Shown in pieces: positions 21,741 through 33,174 of a DNA stretch of 64,000 bases. The stretch is taken from assembly GCA_009829735.1 (NCBI GenBank), contig CM020620.1, positions 8,200,545 to 8,264,544 of the forward strand. Reading direction: 5' to 3'. The notes below the pieces were generated by a model. The model did not search any database. It was given only the letters and a program-made list of their open reading frames with translations, and had not been told where the DNA came from. Every line of letters begins with the position of its first letter. The first letter of the stretch is position 1. The position numbers and the translations under genes were made by a program. This stretch comes from Pyropia yezoensis. Taxonomy: Eukaryota > Rhodophyta > Bangiophyceae > Bangiales > Bangiaceae.

Positions 21741-22963
21741 TTAACTGGGGGTGTCGGGGGGGTGGGGAGGAGGGACGTGACAAGGGACTCCACGATGGCC
21801 CGTTCCAGGTCTTGCGGCGGACAGTTGTCGACAGTGGACCCCTGTCGCCGATGACATTGACAGGTCTGGCTTGACATGGACAGGCAAGGGTCGTTGACGC
21901 TCGGGCCACGATCGGGTAAGATTTTTTTTGTCTCTACAAAGCAACGACGATCGTCATGTACAGCCACGCCCACACGCCCCCACTCCACTCGGGCTCGGAA
22001 TCCTGGTTGGTTGCGTCGGACAAAAGGGGGGCTACCTGTCGGAGCGATCGACGAAACCCACCCAGTCACACCCGCTCCGACGCCACTCTGACCGCCATGC
22101 AGGGGACACCCATGATATTATTCAAGAGGTCCACACCGAGTTTGAGTTCGGTACGTGAGGCATGGTACCACCGCCGGCTGCAGCTGCAAAAAGAAAAAAC
22201 ACCAAAAGAAGAAAACAAGCACGCCGAGCCGTCCCCAACCCCCTCGGAGGGCTCGTGCACTCCGTGCCGGTTTTCGCTGCCACCGCCCACCGTGCCTGCG
22301 GGCATGGGATGCCGGGATCCCCTGCTCCCCCCCCCACCCTCGGGCCGGCGGCTTATCCCCCCCCCCCCCACCCCCACCCGCCGGTCGCGGGATGCTGGCC
22401 TTGCACAGAGGGCACCGGACGTTGGTGCGGAGCCACGGCACGACGCAGCCAGTGTGGAAGAGGTGCCCACACGAGCACCGTTACCGCCTCGCCGCTCGCG
22501 TACACGTCGAGGCAAATGGAGCACTCCATCCGCCCGCCGCCACACTGACGAGGCCGCCTCACCGTCGACGCCGCCGGCGGGTGCTCCCGGCGCAGACGCG
22601 CCGCCGCCCGCTCGACGGGCAGCGGCGACCGCCGCGGGCAGGACACACCCCATCCTCGTCAGCCACAGCCATCCGCCCGCACGCGTCGCCGCCGCGCCAC
22701 CACTGCCGCCGCCACGGTCGGGGGCGCCGGTGGTGGAGCCCTCGGCGGGCCCCGCCCCCTCCGCCCCCGCCGAGGCCAGCGCGTCGGCGTTGTCCCCCGC
22801 GCGCCCGGCCTGGCACTGCCGTCGCCCTCCTCCTCGAGTTCCCCCCCCGTCCTCCCCGGCACGCGCGACGAGCGTGCTGCGGACGCAGCCTGCCGCCGCT
22901 GCCGCTGCTGTCGCAACAGCGCCTCAACCGTGACGGCAACGGCACCAAAGCCACTGCCGAGGA
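21741..22963 (-). pseudogene. Truncated, error-rich copy of the RING-H2 gene 3' end, cut by the assembly gap
   Basis: This stretch repeats the end of the intact RING gene at 33,175-36,129 and its 3' flank (32,798-34,022). The RING coding part covers about 22,120-22,963. Against the intact copy it has many one-base differences in C, G and A runs that break the frame, for example within the sequence after MECSICLDVYASGEAVTVL. It stops abruptly at the run of Ns. Poor consensus at a contig end explains this better than a real pseudogene. Confidence 0.75.
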
Positions 22964-23463
22964 NNNNNNNNNNNNNNNNNNNNNNNNNNNNNNNNNNNNN
23001 NNNNNNNNNNNNNNNNNNNNNNNNNNNNNNNNNNNNNNNNNNNNNNNNNNNNNNNNNNNNNNNNNNNNNNNNNNNNNNNNNNNNNNNNNNNNNNNNNNNN
23101 NNNNNNNNNNNNNNNNNNNNNNNNNNNNNNNNNNNNNNNNNNNNNNNNNNNNNNNNNNNNNNNNNNNNNNNNNNNNNNNNNNNNNNNNNNNNNNNNNNNN
23201 NNNNNNNNNNNNNNNNNNNNNNNNNNNNNNNNNNNNNNNNNNNNNNNNNNNNNNNNNNNNNNNNNNNNNNNNNNNNNNNNNNNNNNNNNNNNNNNNNNNN
23301 NNNNNNNNNNNNNNNNNNNNNNNNNNNNNNNNNNNNNNNNNNNNNNNNNNNNNNNNNNNNNNNNNNNNNNNNNNNNNNNNNNNNNNNNNNNNNNNNNNNN
23401 NNNNNNNNNNNNNNNNNNNNNNNNNNNNNNNNNNNNNNNNNNNNNNNNNNNNNNNNNNNNNNN
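22964..23463. other. Assembly gap of exactly 500 N
   Basis: A round 500-N run is a placeholder of unknown true size. Sequence to its left (12,397-22,963) is repeated to its right (23,464-34,022), so the real gap is probably negative, that is, an overlap. Confidence 0.98.
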
Positions 23464-24213
23464 GGGAGAGGATGGAGGTGGTGACGGTGGTGGTCTGGGA
23501 AGAGGACGGCGCGACGTCGGTGGTGATCGAGAGGGTTCAAAGGGGAAGTCGTCTTTGGTCTGTGTCTGTGGTTCCCTTCCGGTCTCCCCGGTGGCGCCGA
23601 CACCCACGCACTATATACTCGCGTCGGGGCACCCGAGGTGCCCCAAAGCATGCGTTTCCCCGTCGCTCCACCGGTAGGCACAAAACGGCCCAAAAACAAA
23701 GCATGGCTCTCAGAACAAAGCATGGCGGGCGTGCGCACTAAAGGAGTGCAGCCCCAGTTTGCCCCAAACGAAGGGGTCCGGCGTGCGGCGCCTAGGGCGC
23801 CGCTCCAGCCGGCTCCAGACGCCAGTCGGCCCGAAGGTCCGAGAGGCGTGTAAGCACGATTCGATCGAGTCGGCCGAATCGGCCAGCCGGCTAGCCAGTC
23901 ACATCGCTGCAATGCTGCAGCGAGGACATTTTAACGGACTCGCCAGCTGTGGCTGATGTGGCTCGTCATGGGTGCTGACGGTGGCGCCTTTCGACAGGCC
24001 ATGATGGGCTGTCGATGGCTGCTGTCGTGCGGCCGGCAGACACCGTGAGACAGCGGCTGACTCATCTTGCGTCTGGAAGGTACACCGCGTCATGCCCCAC
24101 AATACAAGGAGTTGATCCATGTTGCCAGGAGTTGATTCGGCAGGATCTGTGAGGAGAGGTCCCAGATATTATCCCTTAAGTATTAGGCATGGGATTAGGG
24201 GAAAATCCTTACA
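23464..24213 (-). repeat. Partial 3' LTR of the second element copy
   Basis: It matches 12,397-13,154 but begins at the gap and is missing several single G bases, as expected of low-quality contig-end sequence. Confidence 0.88.
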
Positions 24214-24223
24214 CCTCCCCCCC

Positions 24224-27162
24224 TTAGGACGTGCGTCGAAGGAAGGCGTCGAGAACCTCAGGTGCGTTGTCAAGGTCTTGCGTGGTTAGCCAGGTGTTCT
24301 CACTGACATCGCAGCCTTTCCACTTGACCAGGTACTGCAGTCGTCCACGGCGTTTTTCGTGACCGAATAATGGAGTCCACTTCGTACTCAACCGATCCGT
24401 CCGGAAATGCGACCGGAGCTGGAGCGGGAGGAAGTTGACCATACGGATCAGCGTTGTACGGCTTGAGTAGACTGGCGTGAAAGGCGTTGTGCACCTTTCG
24501 ATTAAGGACTGCTTGAGGCAGATCCAGACGGAACGTAACATCATTGATGTTTCCAGTGACTCGGTATGGTCCCGAAAACTTGGGCATCAACTTGCGAGCG
24601 CCCTGGAAGGCGTCCGGCATAAGGTCCTTGGTGCTCAGGAGCACGAGGTCGTCGACAGCGATCGTACATGGTCGGCGTCGACGGTTAGCGTACGCCGAGC
24701 GCGTCTCATTGGCCTTCTTGATAGCGGTAATGGCAGTCTCCTGAGCTTTTTGCAGACTGCTTAGCCAATCTGAGACTGCTGGTAGTTTCGATTCCTTGCT
24801 CTCGACGATGTCGACAGGTACTGTCCTTGGTTCAAAGCCGTAGTTCAGGAAGAATGGGAGTACGTCGTGACCGCATTGGGTGACCGGTTGTAAGCTACTT
24901 CTGCAGCAACAAGGAAGAGGTCCCAATCACCCTGATGATGGTTCACGAAGTTTCGCAGGACTTCTTCAATCTTCTTGTTCATGATCTCGGTTTGTCCGTC
25001 CGTCTGGGGATGATAGGCTGAAGATGCCTTCATCTTGACCTTGAGAATTTCGGTGAGCGACTGCCAGAAGTTGGAGAAGAAGATACAGTCTCGGTCGCAG
25101 ACGACGTCGGATGGCAGACCGTGATGACGGTAGACGTGATCATGGTAGAGTTGCGCTACGACTGGTGCAGTACAGTCGGGCTTCATTGGTGCTAGTCGAA
25201 TCATCTTCGACAGTCTGTCCACAATGACGTAAATGCCATTGTGGCCCCTTTGGGTCAGTGGAAGAGGGGTGATAAAGTCCATGGAGACACTTGCCCATCG
25301 TTGGTTCGGTGGATCTAGTGGTTTGAGGTGACCCAGAGGTGAATGGGTGCCAGCTTTGTTCCGCTGGCACAAATCACATGATTGTACGTATCTTTGGATG
25401 TCCTTCCGCATTGTCTTCCAGTAGTATTTGGAAGCAATAGCGTTGGTGGTTTTCTTAACTCCCATATGTCCTTGGCTTGGGATGTCGTGGTAGTCATGGA
25501 GTAGTGTTTGGCGTAGAGTACCAACGGGATGCGCGTACGGTCACCTCGTTTCAACAACCTCATGTGAAGCCGGTAGGGAGATACCGGGTCTTTGACTAGG
25601 TCGGCAAACTCGGGATCCGCGTTGTACTCTTGGTCTAAGGTGGCAAGGTCTTGATCACTTTGGCTTATGGTCATGAGGTTGTTGATTTCAGTTTTCTTGG
25701 GTAGGCTTTCGATGGTCTTGGTTAGCACGCGACTAAGGAGATCTTGATTGGGAGCGTGCTTATCGGGGGCGTCTTGTGGTTGCCTTGAAAGAGCATCAGC
25801 TACGGGGTTGGAAGTGCCCTTGATGGGGATGATCTTGAAATCGAATTGCTCAACAGCTCTTGCCACTTGACTTGGCGGTCGTTGAGCTTCTCTTGGGTTT
25901 TCAAGTACTTAGGGACTCATGGTCGGTGTGCACCTCGAACGACCATCCATGGAGGTAGCAGCGCCAGTGTCGAATGGCTTGTACAACTGCGAGCAGTTCG
26001 CGCTCACGGATACTGTAGCGCTGTTCGTGGATGTTCAGCGTCAATGAGAAGTAGGCCACTGGGCGTCGTCCTTTTCCGTCATCTTGTTCAAGGACAGCGC
26101 CAACAGCATACCCACTGGCATCTGTGGAGACGAAGATTGGGTACCTCTTGTCGAATGGCCTCAGTACTGGTGCACTTGTCGTCAGGGTTTGTAGTTGCTC
26201 AAAAGCCTTCTGGGCGTCAGAGTTCCATTCGAAGTCGACGTTCCCAGTAAGCCTTGTGAGGGGTGCAGCCACGGATGCCATTCCCTTAATAAATCGACGA
26301 TAGAAGTTGACCATGCCGAGGAAAGATTGCACATCTTTTTTTTGCTCTGTGGCGTTGCCCATGATCGAATGGCTTGGACCTTGTAGTCCTCCATAGAGAA
26401 GCCTTCGTTGGAAATGACATGGCCGAGGTAGTCCACAGGTGTTCGCGCAAATTGGCATTTGCTGAGTTTGGCGTAGAGCTTCTGCTCTCGCAGCTTGTCC
26501 AGGGCTTGCCTTTGGTGCTTTAGATGATCTTCGTAAGCTTCACTGCAGACCAGGATGTCGTCGAGGTAGACGCAGATAAACTCGTAGAGATAGGGTCGGA
26601 AGACGTCATTCATTAGGTTCATGAAGACCGCGGGGGCATTTGTTAGCCCAAAGGGTAGCACGGTAAATTCGTAGAACCCGTATTTTGTTCGGAACGCCGT
26701 CAGTGGGATAGTATCAGGGTCAAGCCGGATCTGGTGGTAACCTGATCGGAGGTCGATCTTCGTGAAGTACTTGGCCTTTCGCAGTTGGTCGAAGATGTCG
26801 TCAATTCTTGGTAAGGGATATGCGTTCTTGATAGTGGCTTTGTTCAATGCTCGATAATCGATGCACATTCGCCAGCCACCGTCCTTCTTTGCGGCAAAGA
26901 GTACAGAAGAGCCCCACGGTGAGGCACTTGGTTGGATGAACCCCTTTCGTATGAGGGTTGCAAGTTGTGTCTTGAGTTCATCGAGTTCCCATTCAGATAG
27001 GCGATAAATGCCACTGCGACGTGGTTGAGCGTCCTCCGTAAGCTTGACGCTAAACTTGTGACTGCGTTCAGGAGGAAGTCCATCGGGAAGCTCTTCCGGG
27101 AAGACGTCGGCGTACTCGTTGAGAATCTCTTGGACGTCATTCTTGTCTTCAGCTTCTCCCAT
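24224..27162 (-). pseudogene. Pol of the second element copy, frame broken by homopolymer indels
   Basis: It corresponds to the 979-residue Pol of copy 1. The frame is broken at several mononucleotide runs: an extra T near 24,353, a lost G near 24,856, a lost G near 25,527, a lost C near 25,850 and again near 25,906, and extra T near 26,337. Between breaks the protein is the same, including YLDD and the integrase core. The clustering in homopolymers points to sequencing error, so the true locus is probably intact. Confidence 0.85.
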
Positions 27163-27234
27163 TTTGATCGCATTGATGTCAAAGGTGCTGGAAGGATCTT
27201 CGGATTGCAGGTAAATGGCGAAGACAGGACCTTT

Positions 27235-27714
27235 TTAAATAAGGTTCTTGGCGAGGCGTTGCCTACTAATCAGGCCATGGGGTTTCTTGAGGGAGGCAGT
27301 GATGGAGATGTTCTTTTGGTTAAACTTGAAGGAGATCTTGTTCTTCTTGTTGAGGATTTTGGCGTCCTTGTTGTCACGCCATTTCTTTCCAAGGATGATG
27401 TCGTACGCACTTAGGTCGCATACAGCAAACCGAAGACGTTCTTGGTATGGGCCGATGTGAATCTCTAAGGGTTCAATGGTCTCTGCGAGGACGTGGGAGC
27501 GACCATCGGGCATGTTAGCCGCGAAGTCCGTTTCTTTCGTGGTCACATTCAGGGTATTCACGAGGCGCCTAGATACGACGTTAATGGGAGATCCGTCGTC
27601 AAACAGCACCTTAACAAGATGTCCATTGACAGAGGCAGTAGAAAGCAGAAGCCCGAGACGCGGGCCTTCAAATGGTGACGACATGTTTTCAGGAACCGAA
27701 GAAGCGTCTGGCAC
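27235..27714 (-). CDS. Retroelement protease domain, second copy
   Basis: Identical in translation to the protease frame at 16,177-16,656, with the same DDGS active-site reading and the same TAA before Pol. Confidence 0.8.
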   Translation of the reverse strand: MPDASSVPENMSSPFEGPRLGLLLSTASVNGHLVKVLFDDGSPINVVSRRLVNTLNVTTKETDFAANMPDGRSHVLAETIEPLEIHIGPYQERLRFAVCDLSAYDIILGKKWRDNKDAKILNKKNKISFKFNQKNISITASLKKPHGLISRQRLAKNLI

Positions 27715-27737
27715 CGGTTTTGATGACGGTTGCTGCT

Positions 27738-28607
27738 TCAGTTCCGCTGGCCTTTTGGGCAGTCCTTGGCCATATGTCCTTTCTCACGGCAGCGGAGGCA
27801 GAGGCCTTCACGCATGCAGCGCTGACGCTCTTCAGGCGTGAGTTTCTCGACTTTGATGCTGGAGATTTCCATGGGAATGACACCCGTCGTGGATGGCCTC
27901 GCAGATGTGCCGCCGAGGTGCGTCGAGGCACCAGCCTTGGCAGCCTCCACGCGCAGAGCGTCAGTCATGACAGATTCAAGATCCGAGTAGGTCTTGAGAC
28001 AAAGAGCCTGCCAGATGTCCCGCTTCAAGCCTCGGGTGTAGCGGTCAATCTTCTCGGCTTCCGTGATGTCAGGGATGTCCAAGAGGACGCTCAGAAACGT
28101 CCTGTTGAACGTTCCGACGTCTTTGATTTGGCGCCACGAGTGCAGCTTGTCTCGTGCCGCTTGTGTCTTGTTCAGTGGACTGAAGCGGCGAATTAGAGCA
28201 GAACGGAAGGATTCCCAGTTCGGGACAGCTGTAGTCTGACTGTAGATCTTCCACCAGTCGAACGCTTCGCCGTCGAGGAAGGTGCAAGCAATACTGCACG
28301 CATCGTCGGGGTCACTCAGTCGCACATAGAAATCCATATGCGAGCACCACGCTTCAACCGTCCCAGGTTTACCGGAGAAAGCCACGGGTTTGTTCGGCCT
28401 CGCGGATTTCATGCCACTAGTAGTGGCCCTGGCCTTGGCTTCGGACAGTTGCTGCTTAGCGTCGGCTAGTTCCATCTTATGAGCCTCGAGTTGTTCGCTC
28501 ATTTGCGCGACAAACGCGGTAAGCTGGGTCCAGGCTTCCATGGTCGGTGCGTTCGAGCCCGAGCCCGGATTGGCCGGGTTGACACCCCCTGGGATCGGTA
28601 CATCCAT
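27738..28607 (-). CDS. gag: Gag polyprotein, second copy
   Basis: It encodes the same 289 residues as copy 1, including the CCHC knuckle, and the CCCAAAA slippery heptamer is again present before the stop. Confidence 0.9.
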   Translation of the reverse strand: MDVPIPGGVNPANPGSGSNAPTMEAWTQLTAFVAQMSEQLEAHKMELADAKQQLSEAKARATTSGMKSARPNKPVAFSGKPGTVEAWCSHMDFYVRLSDPDDACSIACTFLDGEAFDWWKIYSQTTAVPNWESFRSALIRRFSPLNKTQAARDKLHSWRQIKDVGTFNRTFLSVLLDIPDITEAEKIDRYTRGLKRDIWQALCLKTYSDLESVMTDALRVEAAKAGASTHLGGTSARPSTTGVIPMEISSIKVEKLTPEERQRCMREGLCLRCREKGHMAKDCPKGQRN

Positions 28608-28953
28608 GGTGTTTTGGGTTCAAGTCCGAGGCAAACAAACTTACAACCCAGATTTCACAAGACTTGCTTGGGGAGGACCCCAAGGAAGATCTCGGAGATG
28701 TGGGATAGGAGTTTGTCTGCAGCAGTAGTGGTGTGGACGATTTGGATAAGTGCTGCGCTAGTTGCTGCAACGTTCCAAATGATGTACAGCACTACTTCGA
28801 GAAGCACAAGAACTTCGGTTGAAATCACACAAACGGATTATTCAGAAGCGTCCGTGCACAGGCCCGAGTCGGGTCGTGTCGGATTTCCAAGCGGGGGGAT
28901 CAATGGGGGAAAATCGGGCTCCTAGGCCAGATCCAGGGGCGTGTCAACAGGTG

Positions 28954-29733
28954 TCAATCGGTGCGGCGCGCCAGCGTGCAGTGATGATACTTGCCACGTG
29001 TGTGCCGCTCGAAATGTTCCACCGACTCAAATTCGCGACCGCAGGGTTCGCAACGGGGAAGGGTGTCCGGGCGGTTAATTACGTATCGGTGGCGACGGGA
29101 TCCGCGGTGATCACGCAGCACAGTGAGGCTGTTGCACCGCACACCGCACGGATTGCAAAGGAATTTCCGTTGCGCCCCACGGTGGCTCTTGGCAATTCGG
29201 CGTTTCTCACGCTGCTCAACCGCGCGCGCGGTGGTTGGCTTGATGTGACCAATCACCGGTGGCGGCGGGGCGGTGTAACGGCGCCCCGATTCTTGGGGGG
29301 GCAGTAACAGGCGACGGTTGACGCGGGCTGCCGTGTCCTTGGTGGCAGGGCCCTTGCCCTTGCCCGAGAGGGGGGGCTTGGGTGCGGCCCGGCCCGCCGA
29401 GGCGAGGCGGACTGGGACCGCCGGGGTAGGAATCGAGTGGGCGCCCGCCGGGGGGTTGTGTGCCCTCGGGCGGGCGTGTGCCTGCGGGCAGCCGCGTGCC
29501 GACGGGGGGCCGCGTGCCGACGGGGGGCCGCGTGCCGACGGACCGTGGGCCGTGAAGGCGCCACGGGTCGTCGGGGGTGCGCGGACCGTCGGGGGTGCGC
29601 GGATCGTCGAGGGTGTGCGCACCGGGGGGGTGCCACGGAACGTGGACCCGGTATCGCGCGCCGAGGCCGCCGAGGATGTCGGGCCGGCCGCCAGTGCTGA
29701 GGAAGAGTATTCCGAATCTGATGTGGATCTCAC
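28954..29733 (-). CDS. Zinc-finger ORF upstream of gag, unbroken in this copy (259 aa)
   Basis: This is the better version of the ORF. Two U1-type zinc fingers are complete: C193, C196, H209, H215 and C228, C231, H244, H250. The N-terminal half is rich in Ser, Pro, Ala and Thr and probably disordered, and a basic stretch (EQREKRRIAKSHRGAQRK) precedes the fingers. The run of seven G that keeps the frame has six G in copy 1. Its place between the 5' LTR and gag suggests an accessory nucleic-acid-binding protein, but no function is established. Confidence 0.7.
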   Translation of the reverse strand: MRSTSDSEYSSSALAAGPTSSAASARDTGSTFRGTPPVRTPSTIRAPPTVRAPPTTRGAFTAHGPSARGPPSARGPPSARGCPQAHARPRAHNPPAGAHSIPTPAVPVRLASAGRAAPKPPLSGKGKGPATKDTAARVNRRLLLPPQESGRRYTAPPPPVIGHIKPTTARAVEQREKRRIAKSHRGAQRKFLCNPCGVRCNSLTVLRDHRGSRRHRYVINRPDTLPRCEPCGREFESVEHFERHTRGKYHHCTLARRTD

Positions 29734-29972
29734 TGGGATTCAACAATCGGTTGACCAAAAGAAAAATTCCGTGAAAAAAAAACCACAAGGGTTGTGTCAG
29801 GAAATTGTTCGTTCGGTGTGATTCGTGGAACCCGCTACGTTCGTATTACAATGCCCGTGGCAAGCCGAACGTAGGGGGCAACACGACTGCACAATCGCAG
29901 GGAGAGCCAAATCAAAAACGGAATCGCAAGTCACCGCCAGGTAGAAAAGCCAAACTATCTGAAGCTACCACA

Positions 29973-30818
29973 TGTGAGGAACCACCCACACTTGGGCAGC
30001 CCTCAACGTACTCGTGATGGTGTCAGCGACCCGTGCCAGCCAATAGGGCGACAGGGTGCGGGGAAGAGGATGGAGGTGGTGACGGTGGTGGGTCTGGGGA
30101 AGAGGACGGCGCGACGTCGGTGGTGATCGAGAGGGTTCAAAGGGTGAAGGTCGTCTTTGGTCTGTGTCTGTGGTTCCCTTCCGGTCTCCCCCGGTGGCGC
30201 CGACACCCACGCACTATATACTCGCGTCGGGGCACCCGAGGTGCCCCAAAGCATGCGTTTCCCCGTCGCTCCACCGGTAGGCACAAAACGGCCCAAAAAC
30301 AAAGCATGGCTCTCAGAACAAAGCATGGGCGGGCGTGCGCACTAAAGGAGTGCAGCCCCAGTTTGCCCCAAACGAAGGGGTCCGGCGTGCGGCGCCTAGG
30401 GCGCCGCTCCAGCCGGCTCCAGACGCCAGTCGGCCCGAAGGTCCGAGAGGCGTGTAAGCACGATTCGATCGAGTCGGCCGAATCGGCCAGCCGGCTAGCC
30501 AGTCACATCGCTGCAATGCTGCAGCGAGGACATTTTAACGGACTCGCCAGCTGTGGCTGATGTGGCTCGTCATGGGTGCTGACGGTGGCGCCTTTCGACA
30601 GGCCATGATGGGCTGTCGATGGCTGCTGTCGTGCGGCCGGCAGACACCGTGAGACAGCGGCTGACTCATCTTGCGTCTGGAAGGTACACCGCGTCATGCC
30701 CCACAATACAAGGAGTTGATCCATGTTGCCAGGAGTTGATTCAGCAGGATCTGTGAGGAGAGGTCCCAGATATTATCCCTTAAGTATTAGGCATGGGATT
30801 AGGGGGGAAATCCTTACA
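29973..30818 (-). repeat. 5' LTR of the second element copy (846 bp)
   Basis: Same length and sequence as 18,915-19,760, including the A that distinguishes that LTR from 12,309-13,154. It is followed by ACGTG at 30,819-30,823. Confidence 0.92.
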
Positions 30819-32789
30819 ACGTGCAAGGCGGTCTTGGGATGTGGCAACCAGGAGCATCCCTGCAGCCGGGAGAACACCATCCTCTTTGGGGCCTTTCCAT
30901 GCCGGAAGGATGACTACGCCGCTCAAGCAACTATGGCGGACCTCTTCTCGGACGACATTGACGACCTGCGGACCAATGGCGTGACTGTCGGGGACCAGCT
31001 GAGGCCAGTCCACCTCATCATGATGGGCGACTACGCCTTCATGACGACGCACCTGGGGCACGCCGGAGCCACCTGTCGGATGCCTTGCCTGTATTGCACT
31101 GCGTGGGCGAGGCCAACGAAGGTGAACGCCGAGCACCTGGATACGTATGGCAACATGCAAGCTGGAAGCAAGGCTGGGGGCCGGCTTCGCACGATCGAGG
31201 ACGCTGAGGCCATGGCCCTCGTGGACCAAGATGTGCCACTCGTGGGCATGGACGAGCCCCTGGGCATGACCGAGCACCTGTCGATTGAGCGGAAGCTCCT
31301 CCTGGTATTTGACGTTGCTGACATTGCCCCAATGCCGCTGCACGTGACCCAGGGTGGCACGGGCTACCTTCTCATTCTTGGCGTTGAAGCGGTTGTGTTC
31401 GATCAAGCTCCCTGAGAGGGCGGCTGAGTACGCCACGGCAATGGCTGGGGCCCTCCGGTCCGGCGTGGGTGTATGCCCGGCTCCGTACCACGGGGGATCA
31501 TTCGCTGGGAAGCAGTGCCACAAGATTGCTGCCAACCTGGAGCTCTTGTGCGACCTGCTGGACACGTTTGTTCCCGAATCGCGCGCGCGTGCCTATCGCG
31601 ATGCATAAACTCTCTGGGGCTCTATCATCCCTGTGATGAGCCGGGCTGAGATCATCCCGCCGGCTGAGCGAGCCTCTTTCCGTCGGCGAGTAGCTGCCTT
31701 TGTTGACGTCCTCATTGCGGACTTTGAGTGGTGCTGTGTCATCCCTAAGTTCCACATCCTCTGCTGTCACGCGCCCGACTTTCTGGACAGGCATGGATCC
31801 ATCGGCCTCTGAAGTGAGCAAGGCTTGGAGGCGTGGCATGGGCATGACAACCAGAACAACGAGGCGCTGGTTGGAGCCATCTTCCTGGAGCGCTGTGTGC
31901 GATTGCTGCAGAAAGCGGCCGTGGGATGCGGCTTGGGCGACTCGTCGTTCAACCTCGGCAAGCGTCGGGCCGCAGCGGCGGCTGGAGCTCGCAAACCGAC
32001 GAAGGAGTCGGACATGCGGACGACTAGTGCCAAGACAGCAGCCGGGACCAGCCCTGGGGAGTCGGCAGCCTGTCTTGAGAAGAGCGAGGACGATATGAAC
32101 AAGTGGGCGACTAATATGGTGGCAGGGGCTGTGAACAAGATAGCTGCCCCCGTCTGCCATCGTCTGCGAAAGGACAAGGAAGCAGCAGCGGAGGAGGCCG
32201 AAGCAGAGGCCGACGATGCCTTGCTCGCTGCTGCAGAGGAAATGTGCCTTGCCATTTTGCTTGACGATTAAAGATACACTGGCTGTTCTTTCACATGACC
32301 TGTGTACTCTGGACATTTCTTTGTACATCTTCCATGCTCCTATGTCTTCGCCCAGGTTCCCCTGGGTGCCCCGTGTGCGACTTGCGCGCATGCCGAGGAG
32401 AAAGATACGACGACCAACCCATGAAAGAGACCTTCTGGGATGCGGGGAAATAACTGAGCTGCTCTTGTCCCTGTGCAACGATCATCTTCCGCCTTAGAGG
32501 ACCTGCTCCCCCTTGGGCTGTCTTGTGTGACTTCGTCGTTGCTGTGGCGATGCCCGTGAGGCACTGTGCGCTTTTTCATTGAGAAGAATTGTGCTGATTC
32601 CATGTCGATTTTCCACGCAAGAGGCCCTCCAGAGCAGCCCCAGGCAGCTGTGCTCCATTTCTCATCAGACACGTCGATTGAACCCTGGAATAGTGTGACA
32701 ATTTTCAGTATATGCCATATTTGCTCCTGACACAGCGCTCTGGGCCAATGGCTGATCCGGAATCGCTCTGAACTCTAGTGTCCGCCCTG
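30819..32789 (+). pseudogene. Second copy of the C-terminal transposase part and right end of the DNA transposon
   Basis: It repeats 19,761-21,732, including the transposase blocks CRMPCLYC and PKFHILCCHAPDFLDRHG and the right terminal inverted repeat ending at 32,789. Here one T fewer than in copy 1 near 31,677 lengthens the frame, so that ASFRRRV reads on to GSIGL before a TGA. An SEQGLEAWH motif follows that TGA. The TAA after AYRDA is also present. Decay or introns remain possible. Confidence 0.6.
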
Positions 32790-33174
32790 GGCACGCCTTA
32801 ACTGGGGGTGTCGGGGGGGTGGGGAGGAGGGACGTGACAAGGGACTCCACGATGGCCCGTTCCAGGTCTTGCGGCGGACAGTTGTCGACAGTGGACCCCT
32901 GTCGCCGATGACATTGACAGGTCTGGCTTGACATGGACAGGCAAGGGTCGTTGACGCTCGGGCCACGATCGGGTAAGATTTTTTTTGTCTCTACAAAGCA
33001 ACGACGATCGTCATGTACAGCCACGCCCACACGCCCCCACTCCACTCGGGCTCGAATCCTGGTTTGGTTGCGTCGGACAAAAGGGGGCTACCTGTCGGAG
33101 CGATCGACGAACCCACCAGTCACACCCGCTCCGACGCCACTCTGACCGCCATGCAGGGACACCCATGATATTAT

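Larger units (their letters stand above)
23464..30818 (-). mobile_element. Second copy of the chromovirus LTR retrotransposon, left LTR truncated by the gap
   Basis: The internal region is almost identical to 13,155-18,914, and the right flank is again ACGTG followed by the same transposase sequence. The left LTR lacks its first ~88 bp because it begins at the gap. Pol is broken by single-base changes in homopolymers. The same insertion site appears on the right side, so this is the same insertion seen twice, not a second transposition. Confidence 0.9.

Noticed and set aside
22155-23741. Long open frames running through the N block
   Set aside because: Ns are read as open codons; these frames are artefacts.
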